Shown in pieces: positions 1-7,637 of a DNA stretch of 9,909 nt (position 1 is its first letter; each line of letters starts with the position of its first letter). Below the pieces are notes generated by a model. It saw only the letters and a program-made list of their open reading frames with translations, did no database searches and was not told the origin of the DNA. This DNA is from Bacillota bacterium (GTDB lineage: Bacteria; Bacillota; Clostridia; Oscillospirales; CAG-272): assembly GCA_021199825.1 (NCBI GenBank), contig JAJQHI010000061.1, positions 3,091-12,999 of the forward strand, given 5' to 3'. The position numbers and the translations under genes are program-made.

Positions 1-142
1 GTTCCAGCCTGTCCTGGCTCCCCTTTCAAAAAGGTTTTCTGGGGTTTCCAAAGGGAGCATAGGGCGCTGCCCCAAACCCTGCTCAAGGGGGTATTTTTTC
101 AAAAATACCCCCTTGAGAATCTCCAAAAACTTTTAAAAGGGG
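1..142. repeat. Hairpin-bearing intergenic repeat, copy 1 (MITE-like)
   Basis: Positions 1-55 recur exactly at 216-270. Within this copy, 82-98 and 101-117 form a perfect 17-bp stem around a 2-base centre. The outer segments starting CCCCTTTC at 20 and ending AAAAGGGG at 142 are imperfect inverted repeats of about 18 bp, so 20-142 could be a unit of about 123 bp with an internal hairpin. This resembles a small non-autonomous element or a REP-type repeat; no transposase is present. The left end may extend beyond the window. Direct repetition is certain, the mobile nature is inferred. Confidence 0.7.
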
Positions 143-215
143 AAATAGGTTAAGCTCGGATGATGAAAGGTGGTAAATCAACGAATTATTTTTATTTGAC
201 ATACCGCTTTACTTC

Positions 216-296
216 GTTCCAGCCTGTCCTGGCTCCCCTTTCAAAAAGGTTTTCTGGGGTTTCCAAAGGGGGCTTTTTGCAAAAAGCCCCCTTTGG
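216..296. repeat. Hairpin-bearing intergenic repeat, copy 2 (shorter form)
   Basis: Positions 216-270 match copy 1 base for base over 55 bases. The sequence then runs into a perfect 34-base palindrome at 263-296 whose stem (CCAAAGGGGGCTTTTT and its complement) differs from the stem in copy 1. The right-hand terminal segment seen in copy 1 (125-142) is absent, so this copy is either truncated or a distinct short form. It lies 30 bases downstream of the stop codon of the lipoprotein gene. Confidence 0.7.
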
Positions 297-319
297 CGTG
301 GTTTGGAGCGGAGCTCCAA
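263..319 (-). terminator. Possible transcription end of the lipoprotein gene
   Basis: Read on the minus strand after the stop codon at 327-329, two hairpins follow: a 7-bp stem with a 3-base loop (303-319, TTGGAGC arms) and the 34-base perfect palindrome (263-296). Neither is followed by a proper U-tract, although runs of T lie inside the large stem. They may stop transcription or protect the 3' end, but the large palindrome also belongs to the repeat family, so its primary role is uncertain. Confidence 0.3.
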
Positions 320-326
320 TATAATA

Positions 327-1310
327 TTACCCTTCAGTAATGCAGCCGTCGGCTACGCTGACAGTGCCCTCGCAGTTAGTCGTATCACCTGCGGCGGACA
401 CGGTAATTGAGCCGCCCACAACATCGATTGCGGTCACCGCCTGCAAAGCGTCATCACCGCAGTCGATTGTAATCGTACCGCCTTCGATGTAGATATAACC
501 CTTGTCGGACTTTGAGGTGTTCGACGCCTTGAAGCCGTCGTTCCCGCATGAAATCGAGATTGTGCCCGCCTTGACGGTAACGCTGTCGTTGCCGCGTATT
601 CCGTGATTTTCAGCCGTCACGGTAATGTTGCCGCTTATAATTTTGAGGTCATCCTTTGATGTGATGCCGTTGTTGCAGTTCGCGTAGACGTTGAGCGTTC
701 CCGTGCCGTTGATTGTAAGGTCATCCTTTGAGAAGATGCACGCGTTCGGCTCGCCTTCCGTGTTCACGTCAGTGTATGACGCCGTGTCCTGCATTGTGTT
801 TGTCGTGCCCTCGACAAGAGTTATTGACGTTTTGTCAGCGCTCTTTACCCAAATCGGCGCGCTTGTCTTGCACATGAGCGATATTCCGTTAAACACGAGC
901 TGCACCTTTTCGGTGTCGGTCACCTCAACTATGATCTGACCGTCGCTGCATGAGCCTGAGATGATGTACGTGCCCTCGGCGCTGATTGTCACCTTTGTGC
1001 CGTCAGCCGCGGCGCCGTCACCCGTGATTGCCGCTTCGCTGTCCGTGAAAACTATCGACGTTGCGGAGTCCTCATCGTATGTGTCGCGAAGGTCAAAGTT
1101 CGTGTAGCGCGAGGTCGATTCCGTGCTGTCGTCGTTCCCGTCGCCGTCGTCTGACGCTGTGCCGCCTGAGCTGTTTGTCTCGCCCGCGCCGGTCCCGTTT
1201 CCGCTGCCGTCCGTAGTCTCGGTGTCCTCATCTGTTGTAGTGCATGAGGGCAGAGCGACCATCGTGAACGCCAGCACCAGTGCGAGAAGTGCGATTAAAA
1301 TCTTTTTCAT
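327..1310 (-). CDS. Carbohydrate-binding lipoprotein, Cthe_2159 type
   Basis: Predicted exported lipoprotein of 327 aa. Residues 1-22 form a lysine-plus-hydrophobic signal peptide ending in ALPSC, with Cys23 the likely lipidated residue. Residues 24-67 are a low-complexity Asp/Gly/Thr/Ser spacer typical of surface lipoproteins in Gram-positive bacteria. From about residue 69 to 320 the protein repeats short units such as KDDLTINGTGTLNV, KDDLKIISGNITV, GNDGFKASN and CGDDALQAV, the pattern of the Cthe_2159 carbohydrate-binding beta-helix domain (PF14262 as I recall it; founding member reported to bind cellulose and pectic acid). Acidic DD/GND turns may hold calcium. ATG at 1308-1310 is supported by AGGAGG (1316-1321), 5 bases upstream. 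The C-terminus is short, ending soon after one full set of rungs. Ligand unknown; export and family are well supported. Confidence 0.85.
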   Translation of the reverse strand: MKKILIALLALVLAFTMVALPSCTTTDEDTETTDGSGNGTGAGETNSSGGTASDDGDGNDDSTESTSRYTNFDLRDTYDEDSATSIVFTDSEAAITGDGAAADGTKVTISAEGTYIISGSCSDGQIIVEVTDTEKVQLVFNGISLMCKTSAPIWVKSADKTSITLVEGTTNTMQDTASYTDVNTEGEPNACIFSKDDLTINGTGTLNVYANCNNGITSKDDLKIISGNITVTAENHGIRGNDSVTVKAGTISISCGNDGFKASNTSKSDKGYIYIEGGTITIDCGDDALQAVTAIDVVGGSITVSAAGDTTNCEGTVSVADGCITEG

Positions 1311-1317
1311 GTAAACC

Positions 1318-1345
1318 TCCTGCCGCGGTAGCCCGCGGATAAATT
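1318..1345 (-). repeat. Shared 5' leader element with CCGCGG hairpin, copy 1
   Basis: Twenty-eight bases identical to 2214-2241. It contains CCGCGG arms at 1323-1328 and 1333-1338 around a 4-base loop. On the minus strand the element ends inside the ribosome binding site, so its final CAGGA supplies part of the AGGAGG of the lipoprotein gene. It could be a translation-controlling or mRNA-stabilising leader, or a dispersed repeat. Confidence 0.75.
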
Positions 1346-1401
1346 AATTACAACCCTCTTTAGGGGGTCATTGACTTGATTTGAGCTTTGAATAGGCGCT
1401 G

Positions 1402-2199
1402 CTACGCGCCCTTTTTCAGAAGATAATTATCGGCGGTGTCTGCGTCAAGACTGTACATCTCCATAATCATCTTTTTGATTTCCTCTTCCTTGAGATTGCA
1501 GTAACGGGCGGTTTCGATTGACGCATATATAGCCGCCTCTCTTCTCATGTCCTCCATTACCTTGCACATTTGCCGAATGCCTCCTTCCGTCTCTTTAAAA
1601 TATCTGACGCGCTGCGCCAAAACATCATAATACATATCTTTAGCCGCAGTGCATTTAAAATCATGTATCAGTCTGCCAAGCGCTGTCGATTCGTCTTTGT
1701 TGTCACCGTTTACAAACATTATATGTCTGTCATCCCCCAGCAGTCCGTTGTCTTCAAGCTCCTTCATTACATAATGGCGAAGCGGACGTGAGTCATCGAA
1801 CATGTTTTTCTCCATAAAGAAGATAACATATGTGGGAACGAGCTTGTCGTAGCCTTCGTTTTTTTGCAGTAGGGTTGTGTCTAAAAGACTGCTGTAATAC
1901 CTTGAACGAAGCTGCAAATCACCTTTGTCCTGTCTTTGTATTTCAATATCGTATACGCGGCGGTCGCTGTCCTCGGCTGAAATGTCAAGCCTTACGGAGT
2001 GTCCCTCAAGCCCTTTTATTTCACGCTGTCGTGCTGTTTTTGAGACCTTCATGTCCTTGCGGTTAAATAGGACGTTTAGCAGCAGCTCTGTAGCTTCATA
2101 ATTATCCTCAAATACTGCGCCAAGAAAGTCGTCATCAAATATGCGAAACCCACGGAGACGCTGTAAATCCTGCTCATGCAGCCTATGCTCAAGATCCAT
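1402..2199 (-). CDS. Rpn/PDDEXK_2-family nuclease (putative transposase)
   Basis: A 265-aa protein of the Rpn family of PD-(D/E)XK nucleases (PF12784, often annotated as putative transposases or recombination-promoting nucleases). The nuclease core is visible: Asp72 in VRLDISA, then Glu86 and Gln88 in VYDIEIQRQ, giving the D...ExQ variant of the active site. The conserved arginine-tyrosine segment RSRYYSSLLD follows at 98-107. Residues 200-265 are helical and charged, a usual variable tail. The N-terminal DDDFLGAVFED is also typical. The ATG at 2197-2199 has GGAGG at 2208-2212, 8 bases upstream. A good promoter lies at 2255-2283. No terminal inverted repeats frame the gene, so it is not a recognisable insertion sequence. 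Known members cut DNA and promote RecA-independent recombination; activity here is inferred. Confidence 0.85.
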   Translation of the reverse strand: MDLEHRLHEQDLQRLRGFRIFDDDFLGAVFEDNYEATELLLNVLFNRKDMKVSKTARQREIKGLEGHSVRLDISAEDSDRRVYDIEIQRQDKGDLQLRSRYYSSLLDTTLLQKNEGYDKLVPTYVIFFMEKNMFDDSRPLRHYVMKELEDNGLLGDDRHIMFVNGDNKDESTALGRLIHDFKCTAAKDMYYDVLAQRVRYFKETEGGIRQMCKVMEDMRREAAIYASIETARYCNLKEEEIKKMIMEMYSLDADTADNYLLKKGA

Positions 2200-2213
2200 T
2201 CAAACCACCTCCA

Positions 2214-2241
2214 TCCTGCCGCGGTAGCCCGCGGATAAATT
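2214..2241 (-). repeat. Shared 5' leader element with CCGCGG hairpin, copy 2
   Basis: Identical over 28 bases to 1318-1345. CCGCGG arms lie at 2219-2224 and 2229-2234 with a 4-base loop. It sits between the predicted transcription start (near 2248) and the ribosome binding site (2208-2212) of the nuclease gene, so it would be transcribed as a leader hairpin. Confidence 0.75.
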
Positions 2242-2254
2242 TATTTATGTCTAT

Positions 2255-2283
2255 ATTATACTCCCGATAAGGCAAAGTTGCAA
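2255..2283 (-). promoter_or_regulatory. Sigma-A-type promoter of the nuclease gene
   Basis: On the minus strand TTGCAA (2278-2283) is separated by 17 bases from a perfect TATAAT (2255-2260). Transcription would start near 2248, about 50 bases before the ATG, and would include the leader hairpin. The -35 matches the consensus at four of six positions. The lipoprotein gene lacks an obvious promoter of its own and may be read from here. Confidence 0.65.
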
Positions 2284-2332
2284 GTGCTTTTCGTGATTTG
2301 CGGGGGTGATATCGGTGAAAATTTGCTGAAGA

Positions 2333-4513
2333 TTAAATATTCAGTATTTCGAAGCCCTCGGCGGGGAGCGATACCGTTATCTCGCCCTGCGGGGTTGATA
2401 TGACGGACTCGATGGCAGCGTCGGCGTTGTTCATCACTATGAGCTGACGAGTTTTCGGGAAATAGCTGCACTCGATGTATGGGGAGGAGGGCATATATTC
2501 GCACGCCAGACTCTCGCGGTGTGACGCGTAAAGCAGCGCGCGGTACAAAAGCCTTGCGTTTTCGGGAGAATACGTGAAGCCTGACATATACACAGCGCGT
2601 CCGCCGAAAAATTCGTTTGCTGACATTATAATGTCCCCGGTCGCCTCATCCGTAAGAATTATGTCAGGTGCGCCCGAAAGCGCGTATACGCCGCTTGTGT
2701 GATTGTGGAAGCTGACGTGAGTCCCGTCGGCAAGACACTTCGTGATGAAGTGCGGCTTTACCTCGCAGTTATATTTTTCGCAGCAGATTGTGAGCCCGAC
2801 CTCACGGTCAACGCCGAAAATGTCTGCAAGACGGAAATGCCTGCCGTGCCCGCGGACCGCTGACGGCTCGCCGACGCCTATAATTCCGCCGCCGCGGGCG
2901 ACAAACTCGTTGATTTTCGCTGTGAGTACGGGACTGTTCCATATCTCGCCGCCCGACCACGCGTCGCCCTCACGTCCCGCGCTGATGATTACGTCAACGT
3001 CTTCGGGGACGCCGTTCGCGATTACCTCGTCAAATGATATAGCCCTCACCTCAAAGGGCTGACCCGCCAGCGCCTCGTATATGTGGTTGAGGGGCAGCTC
3101 AGGGTGCTCGTGCATATGTCCCGACGTGTTCCATGTGCGAAGGTGACCCCATGAATGAAGCGCCGCGACATGAATTCCTGTAGACCACGGCGCCTCGTTT
3201 TCGTGCAGGTCGCGCAGCGTGCGGAACTCATCCGCTATGCGGGCGACCTCATCCTGAAATTCGGGGAAGGGCTCGGTGAGCGAAAGGTATCCGCCAAGCC
3301 CGATTCTGTCAATTTTCACGCGCAGAAGCGCGCGGCGCACACAAGCCCAGAAGCGTCTCGCGTCGCGCTCCGGATGCCCGCCGGGCGCGAAGGTCGGCTC
3401 GCCCTTAAGTCCCGTCGGGAAAAGATACGGGTGCAGGCGCAGCTCGTGGGTTTCAACGTCCTCCACACCCGCGCAAAGGCGCGCCTCAAAGGCGTTGAAT
3501 ACGCACTTGATAAGCCCGTCAAAGCCGAACTCGCCGAAGTGTCCGCTCCAAGGCTCGGTTCCGACCCATGTGTCGTCGTAAAACATATACGCGAGCTTGC
3601 CGTAGCTGTGTACTAAGTCTATGCACTTTTTGCCGAATTCACGCACGAATTTGCCCGTGAACTCCATCCAGTCGCGGTAATGCTTTGTCGGCGGGTTGTG
3701 CACGGGGTTGTGACGGTCCATGTTGATAAAGTCCTCTGCCGTGAGGGCGTAGCCGTATTCCTTTTCAAACGCGTCAAGCGCGGGTGGACATACGGCAAAG
3801 TCATAGCTTCCCCAGTCGGTGTAAAGGCTGCGGTGGCGCTCATCCGCGCCCCAAATCCACGTAAAGTTATAAAACATCGACGTGAAGCGCACAACACGTG
3901 TCGCCGGATGGGACCGGCACCAATCGTCAAGATACGAAAGCAGCGCCTCCTGCACCTCAGGGTAGCGCGGCTCAACCGCCATAAGATGCTCCCTGTCGCC
4001 CCAGCCGTTTGTTATGTGGTTGTACATCGAGATTTCCTCCCACACCCGCGACGCCATGAAGCTCACGGTGTAAAAGTGGTAGGGATGAGTGTTTTTGATT
4101 GTCACACACTCGCGCTCCGCGTCCCATTCCCATGTGTCGGCGTCAAGCAGCGTCTCCTCTGTCCTGTCCCACACCTGCCAGAGCTTTTTTGCGTCGTCTC
4201 CCCTCCAGATTGTCATCTGCGGGCGGAAGAATTTCTCCAGCGGGACAATTTCAAGTGTGCCGCCCACCGCCATTTTCGGGTCTGTTGACAAAAAGCAGCG
4301 CTGCAGCTTGTCGGGGTTTTCCTTTGCCCAGCCGTTTATGTTTCGCACCATGCATATGGTTGAGTAAATCGGAACGCCCGATTTCAGTATCTCGTCGGAG
4401 AGCTGTGTGCCGTCGCTGTCGCGAATGCAGTCAGCGCCCCATTTTTCGCAAAGCTCAAGAGTGAGTTTTTCGTATCCTGCCTCGCCCGGCAGTGTAAATC
4501 CGCCTTTTTTCAT
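2333..4513 (-). CDS. GH112 1,3-beta-galactosyl-N-acetylhexosamine phosphorylase
   Basis: Cytoplasmic phosphorylase of 726 aa, without a signal peptide. GH112 enzymes split galacto-N-biose or lacto-N-biose with phosphate into alpha-galactose 1-phosphate and GalNAc or GlcNAc, an energy-saving route for mucin and milk sugars. The N-terminus (GGFTLPGEAGYEKLTLELCE, then WGADCIRDSDGTQL) opens the catalytic barrel. MFYDDTWVGTEPW carries Asp313 and Asp314; the known catalytic acid of the Bifidobacterium enzyme is Asp313, which fits this start. A Rossmann-like middle domain (about 445-600, with DVIISAGREG and ARGGGIIGVGEP) and a beta-rich tail follow. The ATG at 4511-4513 has an AAGGAGA site; a longer reading from a TTG at 4546 has none. 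Some GH112 members prefer galactosyl-rhamnose, so substrate is not certain. No sugar transporter, kinase or Leloir-pathway gene is adjacent. Confidence 0.92.
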   Translation of the reverse strand: MKKGGFTLPGEAGYEKLTLELCEKWGADCIRDSDGTQLSDEILKSGVPIYSTICMVRNINGWAKENPDKLQRCFLSTDPKMAVGGTLEIVPLEKFFRPQMTIWRGDDAKKLWQVWDRTEETLLDADTWEWDAERECVTIKNTHPYHFYTVSFMASRVWEEISMYNHITNGWGDREHLMAVEPRYPEVQEALLSYLDDWCRSHPATRVVRFTSMFYNFTWIWGADERHRSLYTDWGSYDFAVCPPALDAFEKEYGYALTAEDFINMDRHNPVHNPPTKHYRDWMEFTGKFVREFGKKCIDLVHSYGKLAYMFYDDTWVGTEPWSGHFGEFGFDGLIKCVFNAFEARLCAGVEDVETHELRLHPYLFPTGLKGEPTFAPGGHPERDARRFWACVRRALLRVKIDRIGLGGYLSLTEPFPEFQDEVARIADEFRTLRDLHENEAPWSTGIHVAALHSWGHLRTWNTSGHMHEHPELPLNHIYEALAGQPFEVRAISFDEVIANGVPEDVDVIISAGREGDAWSGGEIWNSPVLTAKINEFVARGGGIIGVGEPSAVRGHGRHFRLADIFGVDREVGLTICCEKYNCEVKPHFITKCLADGTHVSFHNHTSGVYALSGAPDIILTDEATGDIIMSANEFFGGRAVYMSGFTYSPENARLLYRALLYASHRESLACEYMPSSPYIECSYFPKTRQLIVMNNADAAIESVISTPQGEITVSLPAEGFEILNI

Positions 4514-4523
4514 GTCTGTCGCC

Positions 4524-4530
4524 TCTCCTT
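4524..4530 (-). promoter_or_regulatory. Ribosome binding site fixing the GH112 start
   Basis: AAGGAGA on the minus strand lies 10 bases before the ATG at 4511-4513, with a further AGAGG-like extension nearer the start. The alternative TTG at 4546 has no purine-rich site at suitable distance, and its extra 11 residues do not resemble the family N-terminus. Confidence 0.7.
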
Positions 4531-4531
4531 T

Positions 4532-4546
4532 TTGCCGTATCGGCAA
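4532..4546 (-). promoter_or_regulatory. Inverted repeat in the GH112 leader (operator or hairpin)
   Basis: TTGCCG-ATA-CGGCAA on the minus strand is a perfect 6-bp inverted repeat with a 3-base centre. It lies about 12-26 bases after the predicted transcription start and immediately before the ribosome binding site. It may be a repressor operator or a small leader hairpin; no regulator gene is in the window. Confidence 0.4.
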
Positions 4547-4564
4547 TTCTCAGTCTATGGTTTA

Positions 4565-4593
4565 ATAATACCACATTCGCTTCATTATTGCAA
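4565..4593 (-). promoter_or_regulatory. Sigma-A-type promoter of the GH112 gene
   Basis: TTGCAA (4588-4593) and TATTAT (4565-4570) on the minus strand are 17 bases apart. Transcription would begin near 4558, giving a leader of about 45 bases. The -35 hexamer is the same as that of the nuclease-gene promoter. Confidence 0.6.
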
Positions 4594-4813
4594 CAGGCAA
4601 ATCTCCCGCACGTCAAAATGTGCAGGCGCTCGTCCCCGCCGCTGATTTTACGATTTTCACGCGGCGCTTTTGCGGGGGCATAACATAACCCTTCATAATA
4701 GCCGAATCAAAGTCCCAAAGATTTATTTTCCTACCCGCCAGCTCGCCGCTTTTTGCTCCGTACCGCGGGTTATCATATCTGTATACCAAAAATACACTAT
4801 GGGAGGATTCGAC
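4594..4813. other. Divergent intergenic region between GH112 and noc
   Basis: This stretch separates the minus-strand phosphorylase from the plus-strand noc gene. It contains a weak GC-rich inverted repeat (4637-4642 with 4661-4666) and the GGGAGG ribosome binding site of noc (4801-4806). I see no clear noc promoter: TTGCTC at 4753-4758 has only a poor -10 at 17-base spacing, and TATACC at 4782-4787 lacks a partner. The reading frame stays open upstream of noc, but nothing supports translation there. Confidence 0.5.
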
Positions 4814-5662
4814 ATGATAAAAAATGAAACGTCCAAGGGCTTGGATTTGCCCGAATATGAGACTGTGGGAGGCGTCGGGGTAACCGAGGTGCCCGTCAGT
4901 GAGCTTTCACCGAACCCGCGCCAGCCGCGGCGCGTATTTGATAAGGATAAGCTTATCTCGCTTTCCGAGTCGATTAAGCGGTACGGCATTCTGCAGCCGC
5001 TCTCCGTGCGGCGCGATGAGACGGGACGGCTTGAGATTATCGCGGGGGAGAGAAGATGGCAGGCGGCTAAGATGGCGGGGTTTCTGACCGTTCCGTGCAT
5101 TCTGATGGACGCCTGCCGCGAGGACTCAGCGGCGCTTGCCATTATTGAGAATCTGCAGCGGGAGGACCTCAACATATTCGAGGAGGCGGCGGCTATATCA
5201 GAGCTTATATATATCTGCCGGCTCACGCAGGAGGAGGCGGCGTCAAGGCTGTCTGTCAGCCAGCCCTACATAGCAAATAAGCTGCGGATGCTCCGCTTTA
5301 CTGATGAAGAACGTGCGCTTATACTTGAAAGCTCGCTCACCGAGCGCCATGCGAGGGCGCTTCTGCGCTTAACGGACGGTGAGGCGCGAATGTCGGCTCT
5401 TAACCATATTATAAAGCATCATTTCAATGTCGCCGAGACGGAAAAATACATTGAAGGGCTGCTTTCATCTATGGGAGAGGCTGCAAAGCGCGGACGCGGG
5501 GCGCGGGGCGGACAGAAAATTAAGTACGCGATAAAAGATCTGAGACTTTTTTACAACGCCATCGACCACGCGGCGGACACTCTTCGCGGCGGGGGCGTTC
5601 CCGTGAAGGTTGTGCGGGACGAGGCGGGCGGTACGGTGACGATTACAATCTCCGTTGGCTGA
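4814..5662 (+). CDS. noc: Noc-type ParB paralogue (nucleoid occlusion protein)
   Basis: ParB/Noc-family CTPase clamp of 282 aa. The nucleotide-binding motifs are intact: NPRQPRR (34-40), GERRWQAAK (78-86) and ENLQREDLN (112-120). The helix-turn-helix spans about 137-162. At the four residues reported to separate ParB from Noc (R/T/A/G versus Q/K/K/R) it shows Gln150, Lys156, Arg161 and Arg178, close to the Noc set. It lacks the LGRG Soj-activating N-terminus that the second paralogue has. It directly precedes soj, as noc does in Bacillus. Noc proteins bind NBS sites and the membrane to keep the division septum off the nucleoid. The N-terminus here shows no obvious membrane-targeting amphipathic helix. 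The ATG at 4814 follows GGGAGG by 7 bases; the frame is open further upstream, but without a ribosome binding site. Confidence 0.82.
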   Translation: MIKNETSKGLDLPEYETVGGVGVTEVPVSELSPNPRQPRRVFDKDKLISLSESIKRYGILQPLSVRRDETGRLEIIAGERRWQAAKMAGFLTVPCILMDACREDSAALAIIENLQREDLNIFEEAAAISELIYICRLTQEEAASRLSVSQPYIANKLRMLRFTDEERALILESSLTERHARALLRLTDGEARMSALNHIIKHHFNVAETEKYIEGLLSSMGEAAKRGRGARGGQKIKYAIKDLRLFYNAIDHAADTLRGGGVPVKVVRDEAGGTVTITISVG

Positions 5663-5681
5663 ACAATTGTTCTTTTAAAAT

Positions 5682-5697
5682 TGTTTCACGTGAAACA
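5682..5697. other. parS: parS site, perfect
   Basis: TGTTTCACGTGAAACA is the exact 16-bp palindromic parS sequence bound by Spo0J/ParB. It lies in the noc-soj gap, where Spo0J can load and spread over its own operon. Confidence 0.95.
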
Positions 5698-5728
5698 TTT
5701 TCACGCGAAACATTTTCGCGTGAAGCGC
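5684..5728. repeat. Three 15-bp tandem units decaying from parS
   Basis: Units at 5684-5698, 5699-5713 and 5714-5728 all follow TTTC-(A/G)CG(C/T)GAA-(A/G)C. Read as 16-bp parS windows at 5682, 5697 and 5712, the matches to consensus are 16, 13 and 11 of 16. The exact 15-bp step with one-base overlap shows a tandem array, not chance similarity. Confidence 0.75.
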
Positions 5729-5783
5729 ATTCGGTATAAAAAATTATTTTCTCAATCTCACGCTTTGGGGCGAGAATGCGCTT
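5723..5783. promoter_or_regulatory. 10-bp inverted repeat flanking the soj promoter upstream region
   Basis: AAGCGCATTC (5723-5732) is exactly complementary to GAATGCGCTT (5774-5783), with 41 bases between. The right arm overlaps the first two bases of the -35 hexamer, and the left arm overlaps the last decayed parS unit. It could be a split operator, or a stem in transcripts running in from noc. Confidence 0.45.
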
Positions 5784-5810
5784 GACTTTTCGCGTGGGTG
5801 AGTTTATAAT
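5782..5810 (+). promoter_or_regulatory. Near-consensus promoter of soj
   Basis: TTGACT (5782-5787) and TATAAT (5805-5810) are separated by 17 bases, the best promoter in the window. Transcription would start near 5817, about 40 bases before the ATG. The spacer contains TTTTCGCGTG, the same ten bases as the left half of the third parS-like unit, so Spo0J or a relative may touch this promoter. Confidence 0.8.
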
Positions 5811-5858
5811 AGGGTAAAGTTACATCTGCACGGCGAGGTGCCGTTTTACGGGGTGGTT

Positions 5859-6623
5859 ATGTCCTACATTATTTCATTCGCAAATCAAAAAGGAGGAGTC
5901 GGCAAAACGACTTCGGCTGTAAACATCGCCGCGTGTCTTGCGTACCGCGGCAAGCGTGTGCTGCTGCTCGACGCTGACCCGCAGGGAAATTCAACGAGCG
6001 GCGTCGGCGTTTCAAAGCGTGACCTTAAGGCTTCTCTTTATGAGGTGCTTTTGGGACAGGCGTCCGCTGAGGAGGCAACCGTCGCGACGAAATATGACGG
6101 GCTTTCTGTCATTCCCGCGACAATATCGCTGGCGGCGTCCGAATTTGACCTTTCGGATTTGCCCGACAGACAATATCGCCTGAAAAACGCGATAGCACCC
6201 GTAAAGAATAATTACGACGTGATAGTCATCGACTGCCCGCCATCGCTGGGGCTTCTGACTATCAATTCCCTCGCGGCGTCGGACGGAGTGCTTATTCCCA
6301 TGCAGTGCGAATACTTTGCGCTTGAGGGGCTCTCGCAGCTTATGCTCACAATCCGCAAAATCAAGCAGCTTTATAATCGCTCGCTTGAAATTACGGGAAT
6401 ACTCCTGACTATGTATAACTCGCGCCTCAACCTCACAACGCAGGTTGTCGCTGAGCTGAAAAAGTATTACGCGGATCAGCTTTTCAGAACGCCAATTGTG
6501 CGCAATGTCAAGCTTTCGGAGGCGCCGAGCTTCGGCGAGCCTATCATCTGGCATGATAAAGCCTCACGCGGCGCGGAATGCTATCTTGAGGTCACGGACG
6601 AGCTTCTCACAAGAATTAAGTGA
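5859..6623 (+). CDS. soj: Soj/ParA chromosome-partitioning ATPase
   Basis: ParA-type ATPase of 254 aa, one residue longer than Bacillus Soj. The deviant Walker A motif is KGGVGKTT (11-18), with the signature lysine Lys11; the A' aspartate is in LLLDADPQGN (Asp40); Walker B is VIVIDCPPS (121-129). Arg189 occupies the position of the known DNA-binding arginine, and Lys218 (RNVKLSEAP) replaces the second arginine conservatively. ATP-bound dimers bind DNA nonspecifically; Spo0J triggers hydrolysis. Together they drive origin segregation, and in Bacillus Soj also regulates DnaA. The ATG at 5859 gives the canonical MSYIISFANQKGG start, though its ribosome binding site (GGGGTGG) is weak; a GTG at 5838 would add seven residues. 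It has its own promoter and a parS array upstream. Confidence 0.95.
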   Translation: MSYIISFANQKGGVGKTTSAVNIAACLAYRGKRVLLLDADPQGNSTSGVGVSKRDLKASLYEVLLGQASAEEATVATKYDGLSVIPATISLAASEFDLSDLPDRQYRLKNAIAPVKNNYDVIVIDCPPSLGLLTINSLAASDGVLIPMQCEYFALEGLSQLMLTIRKIKQLYNRSLEITGILLTMYNSRLNLTTQVVAELKKYYADQLFRTPIVRNVKLSEAPSFGEPIIWHDKASRGAECYLEVTDELLTRIK

Positions 6624-6719
6624 TACGCGAAAAAACACTTGCTGCGAAGCATGAATTTCACTCACGTGAAGCATTCAGATTTATCGGAATGTTTCACGTG
6701 AAACACAGAGGTGGACGAT
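6624..6719. other. soj-spo0J gap with parS and a decayed copy
   Basis: The 96-base gap contains a perfect parS (6690-6705) and a degenerate one (6658-6673, 12 of 16 matches). The heptamer GAAGCAT occurs twice, and the ribosome binding site of spo0J lies at the end. No separate promoter is evident, so spo0J is probably transcribed with soj. Confidence 0.6.
6690..6705. other. parS: parS site, perfect
   Basis: A second exact TGTTTCACGTGAAACA, 1,008 bp from the first and ending just before the spo0J ribosome binding site. Spo0J bound here would sit on its own translation-initiation region and could affect its own expression. Confidence 0.95.
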
Positions 6720-7613
6720 ATGGCGAAGAAACCGTCGCTTGGACGAGGAATTGATTCGATATTCCTGGACAATACATCATTTAATCCAGTCTCGCCCGAT
6801 GAGGGGCGAATATATAAGATTGAAACGGCGCTGATTGAGCCGAGAGCTGACCAGCCGCGAAAGGAATTTGACGATGAGTCGCTCAGACAGCTCTCGGAGT
6901 CAATCTCACAGTACGGAGTGCTTCAGCCGATACTCGTATCGGAGCTCGAGGGCGGGAGATATTCAATAATTGCGGGTGAGAGACGCTGGCGAGCGGCGAA
7001 GCTTGCGGGGCTTTCGGAAATTCCCGCGATGATTTTGTGCCCCGATGAGGTGATGACGGCTGAAATCTCGCTCATTGAGAATATCCAGCGCGAAGACCTT
7101 TCGCCCTATGAGGAGGCGGAGGCGTACAGAGTCTTAATTGACAGATTCGGCTTGACGCAGGAGGAGCTTTCGGATAAAATCGGGCGCTCGCGCTCCGCTG
7201 TGGCAAACAGCCTGCGGCTGCTCGATTTGCCCGAATCGATTGTGCCCTTTCTTTCAAGCGGTGAGATAACGGCGGGACACGCCCGCGCGCTGCTCTCGCT
7301 CAAAAATAAGGAGGACATGAGCGTTCTTGCCGATAAAATCATATCGGAGGGGCTTTCCGTGAGGGGAGCTGAGGCGGCGGCGAAAAAAATGAACCGCGAG
7401 CATCAAAAAATCGTGCCCGAACCTGACACGACGGCATCCGACGGGGCGATAAACTATGTCGCCTTGGCTGAAAACCGCGCGCGGGAGGCTCTCGGACACA
7501 GAGTGACAATAAAATCAAGCGGCAGGTCGAAGTATATAAGCATAAGCTTTGAGGATGACGACGATCTGCGCGGACTGCTTTCGCAGATTTGCGGGCAGGA
7601 TATATTAGATTAA
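6720..7613 (+). CDS. spo0J: Spo0J/ParB parS-binding clamp protein
   Basis: ParB of 297 aa (Bacillus Spo0J has 282). Residues 5-14, PSLGRGIDSI, form the conserved N-terminal tail that stimulates Soj ATPase. CTP-binding motifs follow: RADQPRK (42-48), GERRWRAAK (86-94) and ENIQREDL (120-127). The helix-turn-helix covers about 145-170, with recognition segment RSRSAVANSLRLL. Its specificity residues (Arg158, Ser164, Asp169, Gly186) fit the ParB rather than the Noc pattern. Residues 245-297 form the C-terminal dimer and DNA-binding domain. It should load at the two parS sites, slide as a clamp and recruit SMC. The ATG at 6720 has GAGGTG 6 bases upstream; a GTG at 6711 overlaps that site and is rejected. 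The gene ends 24 bases before serS. Confidence 0.95.
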   Translation: MAKKPSLGRGIDSIFLDNTSFNPVSPDEGRIYKIETALIEPRADQPRKEFDDESLRQLSESISQYGVLQPILVSELEGGRYSIIAGERRWRAAKLAGLSEIPAMILCPDEVMTAEISLIENIQREDLSPYEEAEAYRVLIDRFGLTQEELSDKIGRSRSAVANSLRLLDLPESIVPFLSSGEITAGHARALLSLKNKEDMSVLADKIISEGLSVRGAEAAAKKMNREHQKIVPEPDTTASDGAINYVALAENRAREALGHRVTIKSSGRSKYISISFEDDDDLRGLLSQICGQDILD

Positions 7614-7637
7614 AAATATTATTTGAAAGGAGCTAAT

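Larger units (their letters stand above)
1..326. other. Gene-free stretch with two hairpin-bearing repeats
   Basis: No convincing coding region lies here on either strand. The stretch holds two copies of a 55-base direct repeat (1-55 and 216-270), each followed by a different strong inverted repeat. A short hairpin sits next to the stop codon of the minus-strand lipoprotein gene. The segment between the copies (about 143-215) is AT-rich and shows nothing recognisable. A TTGACA at 197-202 has no matching -10 hexamer at usual spacing. Confidence 0.75.
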